A stretch of 64,000 bases of DNA from an uncultured Eubacteriales bacterium. GTDB taxonomy: Bacteria; Bacillota; Clostridia; Christensenellales; Aristaeellaceae. A program made the translations under genes and the position numbers. Positions 31,750 to 40,647 of this stretch are shown here, piece after piece (within the stretch, counting starts at the first letter, position 1; each line of letters begins with the position of its first letter). The notes beneath the pieces were generated by a model. The model was not told the DNA's origin. It ran no database searches and was given only the letters and a program-made list of their open reading frames with translations. Location: positions 1 to 64,000 of the forward strand of contig CACYGY010000005.1 in the NCBI GenBank assembly GCA_902774025.1. The letters are read 5' to 3'.

Positions 31750-33669
31750 TCACAGATTGTCCTGCAGGAAAGTCGTGATCTGGTCCCAGATGGTGGAAAT
31801 CCTGTGTTTGACCGAGTTCAGCCGGTTCAGGGTATACTGATAATAAACAGACTCAGGCGCCACGGGCCGGGTGAGCTGGAGATCCAGGAAGACAGCGTCA
31901 TAGACGTCGTCATCCAGATTGGCCTGGCTGAAGCGCTCAATGTTCTCCGTTACCTCCGCCAGAAGGCCGATGTTACCCCTGCTGGTGCTTTCCACCATCA
32001 GGTTTTCCACCACCGCCTTGTCATCGATCCATACGCTCAGCCGGTTGCCCTTGAGCATCGCCCGCAGGGCACGCTCGTCCCGCATGGAAATATCCAGTTC
32101 GGGCTCATAGATTTCCCCGCCATCCTCCACGGACACCGGAATGATCTTTTCCAGGCGCTCCAGCTCGGTTTCCGCCTCCATGCGGCGCTCTTCGTCCTCG
32201 TCAAACTCAATGATTGCCTTCTGCATGGCCTTCAGGCCTTCCAGCTCGTTCTCCGCCTTGGAGATGAAGGGACCGCCGTCAAACAGGAACAGATCAACAC
32301 TGAGCAGTTCCTTCCCGTTGTCCAGGACATGAAACACATTGTCCTTCAGCCGCAGCTCCACGCCCTCTTCCAGGTTCCGGTCCGTTCTGAGATAGATGCT
32401 CTGACGGCCCACCACATTGCCCTGCAGGAGAACGTTCAGTTCCACGTCGTCCACCAGTGTGTCCTTCAGGACCATGCGGCCCTGTCCGTAGGGGACTGTG
32501 GTGAGGTTGATGCGGTCATCCCCGTCAAACTCCACCACGCCGTCATCCACATACCACTTGGCGGCTTCCTTGGCGTCCCCCACGCGGAACACCACGTCGT
32601 CCCCCGTGTCATCCCAGATGCGCATCAGAAGATGATTGGTGGTGAAATAGTGCCGGCTCTGAAGACGCGTCAGATCATAGATGGAAGCGTCCTGTGTGTT
32701 CAGACAGCTGCCCTGACGGTTGAAGTTCATGCCGAAAATCCTGCTCATTTCTTCCTTGTTGCGGTCGCTCACAAGGGAGTTGTTGCCGAAGGCACCCGTG
32801 TTGGAATGCATCAGGACATACATGAGAGGCACATAACCCGCGTCTTCCTCATACAGGCTCTTCATCCGCTCATAGTCATAGGCGATGCGCTTTTCCATTT
32901 CCTCGACGCTTTCCTCCCGCAGACGGTCCTCGTTGCGCAGAAAGTCCATCAGGTAATGGTTGTAGTCCCGCTTGCAGTAATCATGGATGGCAAGAAATTC
33001 CGACAGGTTCATATGCCCCAGGTAGTTTTCATACCTGTCATAGACATTGATATAGGAAAGTCTGTATCCGTTGCTGCCCAGTTCCCAGAAGGTGGAGGCC
33101 AGCATCCGCTTCAGGTTCTCACCCGTCACATATCCGCCCTTGGTATCCGCCAGGTTCTGGGCATAGGTGAGCATGGTGGCCTTGTAGTTCAGGCGCTTCA
33201 TCATGTTCTGTGCCAGCACGGCCGTATTGTAGATGCCGTCCTCGAACATCAGAAGCAGAGCCTTTTCGGGAAGCTGGTGCCCATAGAGGTAGAAATCCAT
33301 GACATCCTGCTGGGAGATGGTCTCATATCCGCTGTTCTTCAGTGCTTCCAGCTGGCGCTCATAATTCTGTACCGTCACAATCTTGGAATCCAGTGACTGG
33401 GAAGTGGTCAGGCCGTTGTAGGAAAGCGCGATGAACCGGTTGGTCCCCTTCGCGTCCACCATGGGGGTAAGGTCGGCCACCACCGAGTCCTCATGCTTCT
33501 CGTACATGCCCTCGTTGGATTCCCAGAATGACTGGTAGTTATTGTGGTTGACCATGGCAATCACTGCCGCGGCGATGGCGCCGCCGAGAAGCAGGAACTC
33601 CAGAATCGTCCGGATAATTTTCCACCGGTCGCGTCTTCTGATCACTTCATCTGTGTTTTTCCTAGGCAT
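31750..33669 (-). CDS. Membrane-anchored protein with degenerate NodB domain and beta-sandwich region
   Basis: 639 residues. One transmembrane helix lies at about 19-40. A polysaccharide-deacetylase-like domain (about 95-330) keeps the layout ALLLMFEDGIYN...TMLTYA, but TFDDG is MFEDG and the SHxxxH motif is WELGSNGYRL with no histidines, so catalysis is unlikely. The C-terminal part (about 340-590) is strand-rich with acidic loops, like a carbohydrate-binding sandwich. A short amphipathic C-terminus ends the protein. It follows the polymerase gene by 15 bases. Confidence 0.78.
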   Translation of the reverse strand: MPRKNTDEVIRRRDRWKIIRTILEFLLLGGAIAAAVIAMVNHNNYQSFWESNEGMYEKHEDSVVADLTPMVDAKGTNRFIALSYNGLTTSQSLDSKIVTVQNYERQLEALKNSGYETISQQDVMDFYLYGHQLPEKALLLMFEDGIYNTAVLAQNMMKRLNYKATMLTYAQNLADTKGGYVTGENLKRMLASTFWELGSNGYRLSYINVYDRYENYLGHMNLSEFLAIHDYCKRDYNHYLMDFLRNEDRLREESVEEMEKRIAYDYERMKSLYEEDAGYVPLMYVLMHSNTGAFGNNSLVSDRNKEEMSRIFGMNFNRQGSCLNTQDASIYDLTRLQSRHYFTTNHLLMRIWDDTGDDVVFRVGDAKEAAKWYVDDGVVEFDGDDRINLTTVPYGQGRMVLKDTLVDDVELNVLLQGNVVGRQSIYLRTDRNLEEGVELRLKDNVFHVLDNGKELLSVDLFLFDGGPFISKAENELEGLKAMQKAIIEFDEDEERRMEAETELERLEKIIPVSVEDGGEIYEPELDISMRDERALRAMLKGNRLSVWIDDKAVVENLMVESTSRGNIGLLAEVTENIERFSQANLDDDVYDAVFLDLQLTRPVAPESVYYQYTLNRLNSVKHRISTIWDQITTFLQDNL

Positions 33670-33684
33670 GGCATTGCTCCTGTA

Positions 33685-35514
33685 TCAGGCGGTCTGCGGC
33701 TGTTCCGCCACCACCGGGTTTTGCTGTTCCTTTTCCCTCTGTTCCTCCAGAATCGTCTGTCTGGTCTTGCCCTTTCCGCGGGTACCCCAGTTGGACACCC
33801 AGAAGGTAAACCAGGCCCAGGGCATCTGCCAGAGAAGGAGCAGCTCATAGTACAGGCAGAAAACAATACCGTAAATCCACAGCCGGCTCTTCTTGAGAAT
33901 GAGCTGAGTGAAGGACATCATCAGCGCCATCAGCAGGAGGCCCAGCAGGAAAGTGGTGGGGAACACATGGTGGGTCACGGGAATGTAGACCAGGTTGTAC
34001 AGCACGATGAGGGGAGCAATCAGCGGAACGAGCAGGCCCAGGTAGAAGAAGAAGGACATCATGGGTTCCTTCTTCCAGATGAAGGCCCCGGCCTTCAGGG
34101 ACTCACGGAGCCAGGACCGCTTCCATCGCATCTGCTGCTTCAGGAACTGCTTGTGCCGGTTGGGCACGATGGTGGAGCAGATGGCCGTATCCTGATAATA
34201 GGTTCTGTACTTCTTGACGATAAAATTGGTCAGGCTCCTGTCGTCGCCGAAGGTGGCCTTCTGACCCAGGAACTTCTGATGAAGCCAGGGCTCAAAGACT
34301 TCCTGCACATAGCTGAGACGGTAGCAGGACAGCGGTCCGGACAGACACATCACCGAGTCAAAGGTGGCTTCCGCCGCCTTCATGATGCGGAAGGAAATGT
34401 AATAGCGGACCGACTGCATTTTGGTGAGGTGATTGGTGTAGGTGTTGGCCACATCCGTACGTCCGGCCACGCCGCCTGTCTTGGGATCCTTCAGGGGCTG
34501 CACCAGATTGCGGATGGCATCCGGCTCCAGGAAGGAGTCCGAGTCCACAAAGGCGATCAGTTCCGTCCGGGCATTCCGGATGCCCAGACCCATGGCTTCC
34601 CGCTTGCCCTGGTTATAGCGCTGCTGGAAGAAACGGATCCGGTCCTCCATATGGAATCGCTTGCCTTCACGGCAAAGGTCATTGATGGTGTCGGTAATCA
34701 CCTGCACGGAATTGTCGGAGGATCCGTCATCCACAATGATGAACTCCAGCTTGTCCACGGGATAATCCTGGTCCACACAGGACAGGATGGTCCGCCGGAT
34801 CCAGGTTTCCTCATTGAAGCAGGGAATGATGATGGTCACGCCCGGGGTATAGTCCGGGTCCACATCCACGACTCTGTAGAGCATGCCGAACAGATACCGG
34901 GACAGAAGGAAGGCCGCGGCCAGAATGCTGTAACCGTACAGCAGAGCCTGCTCGGCAAAGTTGTTGATGGACTCCACACGCATCAGCATAATCACCAGCG
35001 TGCAGATGAACAGAAAGGTCACCGCCACGGTGAAAAGGACCTGGTCTTCCACCTTTGCCCGCTCCTGATACAGGGCCTTGTCAAACTGAATGGCCACCTG
35101 ATGGGTTGCGGGCAGGATCCGGACTACCTTGCTGCCGATCCGGTAATGCTTCTCCGCACCTTCCTGAAGAACGCCGGGCCTCAGCTTGAAATTCAGCTTC
35201 AGACGCTCATCCTTTTCAAGGGTGTTGATGTCGTAATCCTCCGGAAGGTCCAGCATCATGCCCGTCTGGCTCAGGTTCCCGCAGTGCGCCTTCACCGGCT
35301 TGCCTTTCCCGACGGAGAAAAGCACATCCAGGTCCACCACGTACCGCTGTCCCGCGTAACGGGCGAACTGAGGCTTGGACCTGTCGTTCTCCTTGTTGTC
35401 ACGCCGGTCGCTGCCGGATCTCTGACGTGTGGGATCCGGTACATGGTTCATGAGGCGCCTGTCCCGGGCCTCTGTCATCATGACATCAATGATTTCCTTC
35501 TTTTTCCGTCCCAT
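33685..35514 (-). CDS. PilZ-fused family 2 glycosyltransferase (processive polysaccharide synthase)
   Basis: The core synthase of the operon, 609 residues. An N-terminal cytoplasmic PilZ-like domain (about 50-150) keeps NLSQTG (NxSxxG at 80-85); the upstream arginines are R52 and R57 rather than the usual RxxxR spacing. Two transmembrane helices (about 159-178, 189-210), a GT2 domain (225-470) and three to four C-terminal helices (about 484-575) follow. GT2 motifs: VDDGSSDNS, VDSDSF (323-328), GDDRSL (423-428) and QQMRW (460-464), the set of hyaluronan/cellulose/PNAG synthases. PilZ domains bind c-di-GMP, so polymerisation is probably c-di-GMP activated. The sugar is not determined by sequence. 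Confidence 0.93.
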   Translation of the reverse strand: MGRKKKEIIDVMMTEARDRRLMNHVPDPTRQRSGSDRRDNKENDRSKPQFARYAGQRYVVDLDVLFSVGKGKPVKAHCGNLSQTGMMLDLPEDYDINTLEKDERLKLNFKLRPGVLQEGAEKHYRIGSKVVRILPATHQVAIQFDKALYQERAKVEDQVLFTVAVTFLFICTLVIMLMRVESINNFAEQALLYGYSILAAAFLLSRYLFGMLYRVVDVDPDYTPGVTIIIPCFNEETWIRRTILSCVDQDYPVDKLEFIIVDDGSSDNSVQVITDTINDLCREGKRFHMEDRIRFFQQRYNQGKREAMGLGIRNARTELIAFVDSDSFLEPDAIRNLVQPLKDPKTGGVAGRTDVANTYTNHLTKMQSVRYYISFRIMKAAEATFDSVMCLSGPLSCYRLSYVQEVFEPWLHQKFLGQKATFGDDRSLTNFIVKKYRTYYQDTAICSTIVPNRHKQFLKQQMRWKRSWLRESLKAGAFIWKKEPMMSFFFYLGLLVPLIAPLIVLYNLVYIPVTHHVFPTTFLLGLLLMALMMSFTQLILKKSRLWIYGIVFCLYYELLLLWQMPWAWFTFWVSNWGTRGKGKTRQTILEEQREKEQQNPVVAEQPQTA

Positions 35515-35526
35515 GCTCGTGCCTCC

Positions 35527-37149
35527 TCAGTCCGGCCAGTGGGAGAGAATCATTTTGCTCAGAGCGGCGCATCCCTGGTCGTTGAGATGCGAGCCTGTCA
35601 TGTTGACATCCAGGCAGTACTCCGTTTTGAGATCACCGTTCTCATCCCTCAGTGCCCAGGCACCGTCGATGAATCCGAAGCCGTACTGAGCGCAGAACCT
35701 GCACAGTTCCAGATTCAGGCGGAAAGTCTGGTTGTTGGCGGGGGTCGTCCCATTGTTGATATGGGGTGTCAGAGAAAGGATCGAAACCCGGATATCTGGA
35801 TTGATTTTCCGGATCCGGTAAATCAGAAGCTGCAGGTTTCGCAGGTACCGGGCATCGGAATAGGCCCGCTGGTTGCTGAATTTCAGCATCAGCACCACGT
35901 GCCGCGCGTCCATCTGCAGCAGGGCGTCCTCCACGGACATTTTCGTCCTGGTAACATTCCCCTCAGCGTCCGTGGTACTGAGGGTGGGATGGAAGCTGCT
36001 GGAGCTCACGGGCTGCAGGGCCTGTTCCACCGTCATGTTCCTGGCGGTCAGGAAACGTGCTTCCCCAAGGGGGGAATTGCCCGACTCCCGCTGCCAGTCC
36101 ACATAGCTTTCCAGGTTGGCCATGATGGCATCGCCCACGAACACGGTTCCCTCCATCTCGGCACCGCTTGCCTCATGGAATGTGGAAACCGAAAGAGGCT
36201 GGGCTGTCTGAGTCAGATCGTAGCTGGCGTCCAGAAGACCCGTCAGAGCCGGTTCCACTGCATACTCCGTGTCGGAGAAGGTCACCTCAAGCCGCCTCAG
36301 AGAATCCAGATCCACCACGGAAAAACCCACGGACCTGAGACTGGTCAGGACATATTCCAGCACCTTCACCACATTCTGATAAATGGGTTCCGCTTCCTCC
36401 TGCCAGTTCTCACGGATGCTGGGGGTGGGATCAATGGCCGGGCGCACGTCCAGGCGTTCACCCCGGTCGCCGTACTCGGAAAGAACCAGTTCCTGACCCA
36501 GTTTCACCGACAGGATGGAGCCCCGGATCAGGGTGGCCACAAAGGCGTCCGCGTCTTCCTGTTTCTGGAAGGAGCGGTGATTGATCCAGGCATCCGGCTT
36601 CACCGCGCTGACACCCGCCACACGGCAGGCCTGCAGCACCTGTCTTGTATAGTCCGTCCGGTTCAGGCAGCAGAGGACGGGCGTCACTCCGCAGGCCTTC
36701 TGGATCAGTTCCTGTGTGCGCTGCAGATTGTGCACATTGCGGTTGACGTCCTTCTTCTCCATCTCGGGGGTGGCGGAAACGCCGTAGTTGCCCACTCCGT
36801 GGCCCCTGGCAAGGATCTGCTGAACCACATCCGGATGGTCATCCGCCGTCTGTCCCGTGATGAAGAAGGTACTCCGGATGCCTTCCCGCTCCAGGATATC
36901 CAGGATCTCACCCATGGTATCCGTATCCGTGTAGCCCTCAAACACCATGGAGATCACCGGCCAGTCCGTCATAACACCTTCATAGAGATCTGCGGGCTCC
37001 ACATTCAGTGCCGGTTCCGGCGTGGCGGTGACATGCGGCCTCTCCGTTGCTTTCGGACCCTGGAAGGATTCCATCACACTGCAGGAGGTGAGAAAGACGC
37101 ACAGGGCAGCGCAGGTCAGCAGAAGAAAGAGTTTACGCATGGCTTTCAT
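35527..37149 (-). CDS. Lipoprotein with NodB-like and SGNH-like domains
   Basis: 540 residues. A lipoprotein signal peptide ends in LTSC (Cys23). Residues about 60-290 form a NodB-like domain (ISMVFEGYTDTDT, STFFITGQ, GHGVGNYGVS) that lacks TFDDG and both metal histidines. Residues about 333-540 form an SGNH/GDSL-like domain: block I is TVFVGDAIMANL, where the catalytic Ser of GDS is replaced by Ala341, while MLKFSN (block III region) and the C-terminal His521 (GSHLNDQG) remain. The start at 37149 has AAGGAG six bases upstream and overlaps the preceding gene by 17 bases. The protein may be a polymer-binding or acetyl-transfer factor with reduced or no hydrolase activity. Confidence 0.85.
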   Translation of the reverse strand: MKAMRKLFLLLTCAALCVFLTSCSVMESFQGPKATERPHVTATPEPALNVEPADLYEGVMTDWPVISMVFEGYTDTDTMGEILDILEREGIRSTFFITGQTADDHPDVVQQILARGHGVGNYGVSATPEMEKKDVNRNVHNLQRTQELIQKACGVTPVLCCLNRTDYTRQVLQACRVAGVSAVKPDAWINHRSFQKQEDADAFVATLIRGSILSVKLGQELVLSEYGDRGERLDVRPAIDPTPSIRENWQEEAEPIYQNVVKVLEYVLTSLRSVGFSVVDLDSLRRLEVTFSDTEYAVEPALTGLLDASYDLTQTAQPLSVSTFHEASGAEMEGTVFVGDAIMANLESYVDWQRESGNSPLGEARFLTARNMTVEQALQPVSSSSFHPTLSTTDAEGNVTRTKMSVEDALLQMDARHVVLMLKFSNQRAYSDARYLRNLQLLIYRIRKINPDIRVSILSLTPHINNGTTPANNQTFRLNLELCRFCAQYGFGFIDGAWALRDENGDLKTEYCLDVNMTGSHLNDQGCAALSKMILSHWPD

Positions 37150-38041
37150 CTGATTCTCCTTCGCTCAGCCGCTCCGTTTCCATCATTCTCAGGATGCCCA
37201 GCGACTGATCCAGCTCCTGTTCAATGGTTGAAAACTGTTCTGCCAGAGTCTGACGGAAGCGCATGGCGTTGAAATAGGCGGCCTTGGTGGCGGCCAGCGT
37301 CCGGGTCTGAATGCCCTGGGCTCTGGAAATAATGGTGTTGCTCCGCGTCACGGCATCCTTGATGATCTTTTCCGCCTTTTCATTGGCCTCCGCCAGCGGA
37401 TCCTGAGCCAGGATCTGCTCGTATTCCTTCAGATCCTTCTCCTGCTGCTCCGTGCGGGCGCGCAGCATGCGGGCCTGATTCACCACGTGCTGATGACTCT
37501 CCTCCAGCTGCTGCATCTGATCGTTGAGCTCTTCGATCTCCATGTCCCGCTGACGCAGTCTTTTCTCCCTGTCCTGAAGGGTTTCCGGCAGGCTTTCCAG
37601 TTCCTTCAGCTTCCGGATCTCCTCATTCATGGCCAGAATCCGTTCTTCCTGGGCCTGCACCTGACTGGCAAACTCCTCCCGGATCCGGGTATTCTCCTCC
37701 GTCTGACGCCGGATGTCCTGCTGAAGGGCGGCCATGGCCTTCTTCATCTCGGCAGCCTGATTCTGCTGGCTGAAGATCACATCTTCCTTTTCCAGGAGCG
37801 TGGCCTTCAGTTCCTCCATTTTGCCGTTGATCTCATCCAGCGCACCACGCGCCCGGGCAGCGGCCTCCTCCGCCTGCTTGGTCTCCCTGAGCGCCTGGTC
37901 CCGCCGCTCCGCGGCCATGAGCATCTGACGGTTCAGATCCTCGCATTCCTTTGCCTTCCGTTCCTGTTCCGACCGGACACTGCCCATGTAGGCGTCCACC
38001 TCGGAAACACGGTAGAAACGGCCAAATCGTTTCTGAAACAT
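37133..38041 (-). CDS. DivIVA-like coiled-coil protein
   Basis: 302 residues. The N-terminal RFGRFYRVSEVDAYMGSV resembles the DivIVA/GpsB lipid-binding start (GYDxxEVDxFL). Almost all of residues 25-215 is predicted coiled coil, very rich in E, Q, K and R. A second helical segment (AEKIIKDAVTRSNTIISRAQ, about 219-240) resembles the C-terminal end of DivIVA proteins. DivIVA proteins sit at curved or polar membranes and recruit cell-wall or polymer enzymes. Its place inside a polysaccharide operon suggests it positions the synthase; this is an inference. Confidence 0.78.
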   Translation of the reverse strand: MFQKRFGRFYRVSEVDAYMGSVRSEQERKAKECEDLNRQMLMAAERRDQALRETKQAEEAAARARGALDEINGKMEELKATLLEKEDVIFSQQNQAAEMKKAMAALQQDIRRQTEENTRIREEFASQVQAQEERILAMNEEIRKLKELESLPETLQDREKRLRQRDMEIEELNDQMQQLEESHQHVVNQARMLRARTEQQEKDLKEYEQILAQDPLAEANEKAEKIIKDAVTRSNTIISRAQGIQTRTLAATKAAYFNAMRFRQTLAEQFSTIEQELDQSLGILRMMETERLSEGESDESHA

Positions 38042-38094
38042 ATCAATTCCTTTCCCAGGGCCGGAGAAAGCCTGATCCCTGCGGTATTCTCTGT

Positions 38095-39120
38095 TTACAG
38101 CAGTCCGTCAAACAGGCCGCTTTCCACCATGATCAAACCCAGCAGACCGATGAAAACGATCACCAGCAGTGTGTTCAGGATGGACAGGGGAACGGACCGG
38201 ACCTCATCCTCATCATCCGGCTCGTTCATGGTCTGCTCCGGTTTGGGTCTGACCTCCACCATGGAAGGGTCCCTGGTATCCGCCGGCACATAAAGAGCCG
38301 TGCGCACCGGGTCGAACCGGGTACCCTCCGCCATGACCCTGGTGGAATCCGACATGGGGCTTTCACCGGGGCCCGCCGATCCTCTCCCGGCCTTTTCCTC
38401 TGCCGGTGCGGCCTGAACCGGGGGCTTTGTCCCGCTCTGTCCGGCCGGGCCTTCCGGCGGCTTTTCAGGGGCCTTTTCAGGAGCTGGCACGGGAACAGCG
38501 GAGAAGGACGGCGGGATGACGGGCGTGTCGGGAGGGGCCGCTTCCGGCGCCATGGGGGGAGTCTTCGGTTTTTCCTCTTCTCCGGCCGTTTCCGGACCGT
38601 GCTGCAGGGCCCGGCTCAGCTGCTCCGAGATCCTTGTCAGCTGGAGGATTGAATCCTCCATGGCGCTCATCCGCCTGCCCAGTTCCGAATCCGCCGCTGG
38701 CGCCTCCGCCTTCGGCGTCCCGGGTTTGACGGGCTCCGGCGTTCCGGGCCTGACAGACTCCGGCGTTCCGGGCCTGACGGGTTCCGGCGTTCCGGGCCTG
38801 ACGGGTTCCGGCTTTTCAGGTGCGCTCTGAGGTGCCTGAGAGGATTCCTTCCTCCATCCGTTCCCGAAACGACTGTACTGAAGACAGACCTGAGCGTTGA
38901 GCTGAATCACCAGATTGGTGGGAATCGGCCGGAGTCTGTAGCGTTTCACCTGGTCACGAATCACCTGATCCGCCAGCGCTTCCCTGGCCTCCGGATCCTG
39001 GAGATACGGCTTGGCATACTCCAGCACAAGAGGACGGACAGCCATACTGAAAGCGGTCTCGTCTCCCTCCCGCTCCAGAATCCTGCCTGCCCATTCCTGA
39101 TTGATCTTGGCGCTGTTCAT
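38095..39120 (-). CDS. Proline-rich tail-anchored membrane protein
   Basis: 341 residues with a helical N-terminal domain (about 1-90, MNSAKINQEWAGRILERE), a disordered Pro/Glu-rich middle and a single C-terminal transmembrane helix (about 318-338, SILNTLLVIVFIGLLGLI). The middle has four consecutive copies of PVRPGTPE (one as SVRPGTPE and one as PVKPGTPK, about 105-135). The bulk of the protein is therefore cytoplasmic or tail-anchored. No known domain. It sits between the sugar dehydrogenase and the DivIVA-like gene and could be an adaptor between them (inference). Confidence 0.75.
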   Translation of the reverse strand: MNSAKINQEWAGRILEREGDETAFSMAVRPLVLEYAKPYLQDPEAREALADQVIRDQVKRYRLRPIPTNLVIQLNAQVCLQYSRFGNGWRKESSQAPQSAPEKPEPVRPGTPEPVRPGTPESVRPGTPEPVKPGTPKAEAPAADSELGRRMSAMEDSILQLTRISEQLSRALQHGPETAGEEEKPKTPPMAPEAAPPDTPVIPPSFSAVPVPAPEKAPEKPPEGPAGQSGTKPPVQAAPAEEKAGRGSAGPGESPMSDSTRVMAEGTRFDPVRTALYVPADTRDPSMVEVRPKPEQTMNEPDDEDEVRSVPLSILNTLLVIVFIGLLGLIMVESGLFDGLL

Positions 39121-39133
39121 ATCTCAATACCTC

Positions 39134-40453
39134 TCACAGGGCCCAGTATCTCAGCCCTTCCATGTTGCGCATCTCACGGGTATCCAGAATGCCCTTGACA
39201 TCCACCAGAACCTTCTCCCGGTTCAGAGGACCAAGAATCTTCCGGACCAGGTGACAGCCGCCCTCCACAAAAACCCTGTGAGCCACAGCCACAATGACAC
39301 AGTCCATATCCTGCATCTCCTCCGGCTGGGTCATGGGCCGCCCGTAAATCGCCCGGATTTCCGCGGGATCCCCCTCCGGATCATAGATCATGGGCTCAAT
39401 CCCGAATTCCGAGAGCCTGCGTTCAATATCCCGCACCTTGGAATTGCGCATGTCCGGGCAGTCCTCCTTGAAGGTCAGGCCCAGGATCGCCACCCGGGCG
39501 TGCCTGGGAGACATGCCCGCCAGGATCATCTGCTTGATGGCCGCGTCCGCCACGAACTCAGCCATACCGTCATTCACCTTCCGACCGGAAAGAATGATCT
39601 GGCTGTGATAGCCCAGTTTCTCCGCCTCATAGGTGAAGTAGTAGGGATCCACACCGATGCAGTGGCCGCCCACAAGACCCGGCCGGAAGCCCAGGGCGTT
39701 CCACTTGGTGTTCATGCCCCCGATGACCTCATTGGTGTCAATGCCCATCCGGTCAAACACCATGGCCAGCTCGTTCATGAAGGCGATGTTGATGTCCCGC
39801 TGGCTGTTCTCCACCACCTTGATGGCCTCTGCCGTCTTGATGTTGGAGACCGGATAGGTGCCGGCCTCAATCACCATGTTGTACACCCTGCGGATTTCCT
39901 CCAGGGATTCCTCGTCCATGCCCGCCACGATCTTGCGGATGTTCTCCAGACGGTGAACCGGGTCCCCGGGATTGATGCGCTCGGGACTGTAGCCCACTTT
40001 GAAGTCCACGCCACACTTCAGGCCGGAGGTTTTTTCCAGGATGGGAATGCACACATCCTCCGTCACTCCGGGGTAGACCGTGGACTCATAGACCACAATG
40101 GAACCGGGCATAAGATGCTGTCCCAGAATCCGGGAAGCACTTTCCACGGGTGAAAGATCCGGTGTCTTGTCCTGATTCACCGGCGTGGGCACGGCCACAA
40201 TATGGAACCGTGCATCCTTCAGACGGTCGGGATCACTGGTGAACTCCACCCTGGCTCTGGAAATGGCCTCGTCTCCCACTTCCCGTGTGGGATCCCGGCC
40301 GTTCCTGTATTCCTGAATCTTCGCTTCGTTCAGATCAAAACCGATCACCCGGATTTTTCTGGAAAACGCAACGGCAATGGGCATGCCAACATACCCCAGG
40401 CCCACCAGGGACAGAGCTTCTTCGCCGGACAGGAGTTTCTCATACAGTGACAT
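39134..40453 (-). CDS. Nucleotide-sugar 6-dehydrogenase (TviB/WbpA-like)
   Basis: Oxidises UDP-HexNAc (or UDP-hexose) at C6 to the uronic acid in two NAD-dependent steps. 439 residues: Rossmann start LVGLGYVGMPIAVAFS (about 16-31), YESTVYPGVTED and GYSPERINPGD, the sequence pattern of TviB/WbpO/WbpA enzymes, then GGHCIGVDPYYF with the catalytic Cys and the C-terminal FKEDCPDMRNSK. It opens the operon, so the exported polymer probably contains a HexNAc-uronic acid such as GlcNAcA or GalNAcA. The precise epimer cannot be read from sequence. Confidence 0.92.
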   Translation of the reverse strand: MSLYEKLLSGEEALSLVGLGYVGMPIAVAFSRKIRVIGFDLNEAKIQEYRNGRDPTREVGDEAISRARVEFTSDPDRLKDARFHIVAVPTPVNQDKTPDLSPVESASRILGQHLMPGSIVVYESTVYPGVTEDVCIPILEKTSGLKCGVDFKVGYSPERINPGDPVHRLENIRKIVAGMDEESLEEIRRVYNMVIEAGTYPVSNIKTAEAIKVVENSQRDINIAFMNELAMVFDRMGIDTNEVIGGMNTKWNALGFRPGLVGGHCIGVDPYYFTYEAEKLGYHSQIILSGRKVNDGMAEFVADAAIKQMILAGMSPRHARVAILGLTFKEDCPDMRNSKVRDIERRLSEFGIEPMIYDPEGDPAEIRAIYGRPMTQPEEMQDMDCVIVAVAHRVFVEGGCHLVRKILGPLNREKVLVDVKGILDTREMRNMEGLRYWAL

Positions 40454-40647
40454 ATCGCAACATCCTCTTTCATCCCGGACAGAACCGGATCATCTTGGAA
40501 ACCGAATCAGACATGACGGATACCGGAAACGGAGCCTGCGGGAACCTCGTTCCTCTCCATCCGCCCGTGCCGGACATTCTCTGTTTTGTCTGCGAATGAA
40601 AAAAACAGGCGTCCCGGACAACCATCATTCCCGCAGAACCACACTGA

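Noticed and set aside
28995..31778. 927-codon plus-strand open frame
   Set aside because: Antisense shadow of the NodB-like and GH18-like genes; no ribosome site and no family similarity.
33544..37272. 1242-codon open frame on the plus strand across the polysaccharide operon
   Set aside because: It lies antisense to four clearly recognisable minus-strand genes (PilZ-GT2, NodB-SGNH lipoprotein, part of the DivIVA-like gene and part of the NodB-like gene). Composition is His/Gln/Pro-rich, as expected for the complement of high-GC coding DNA, and it matches no family.
40454..40641. c-di-GMP riboswitch in the leader of the PilZ-GT2 operon
   Set aside because: No GEMM-type conserved core or paired helices could be found in the leader on the minus strand.
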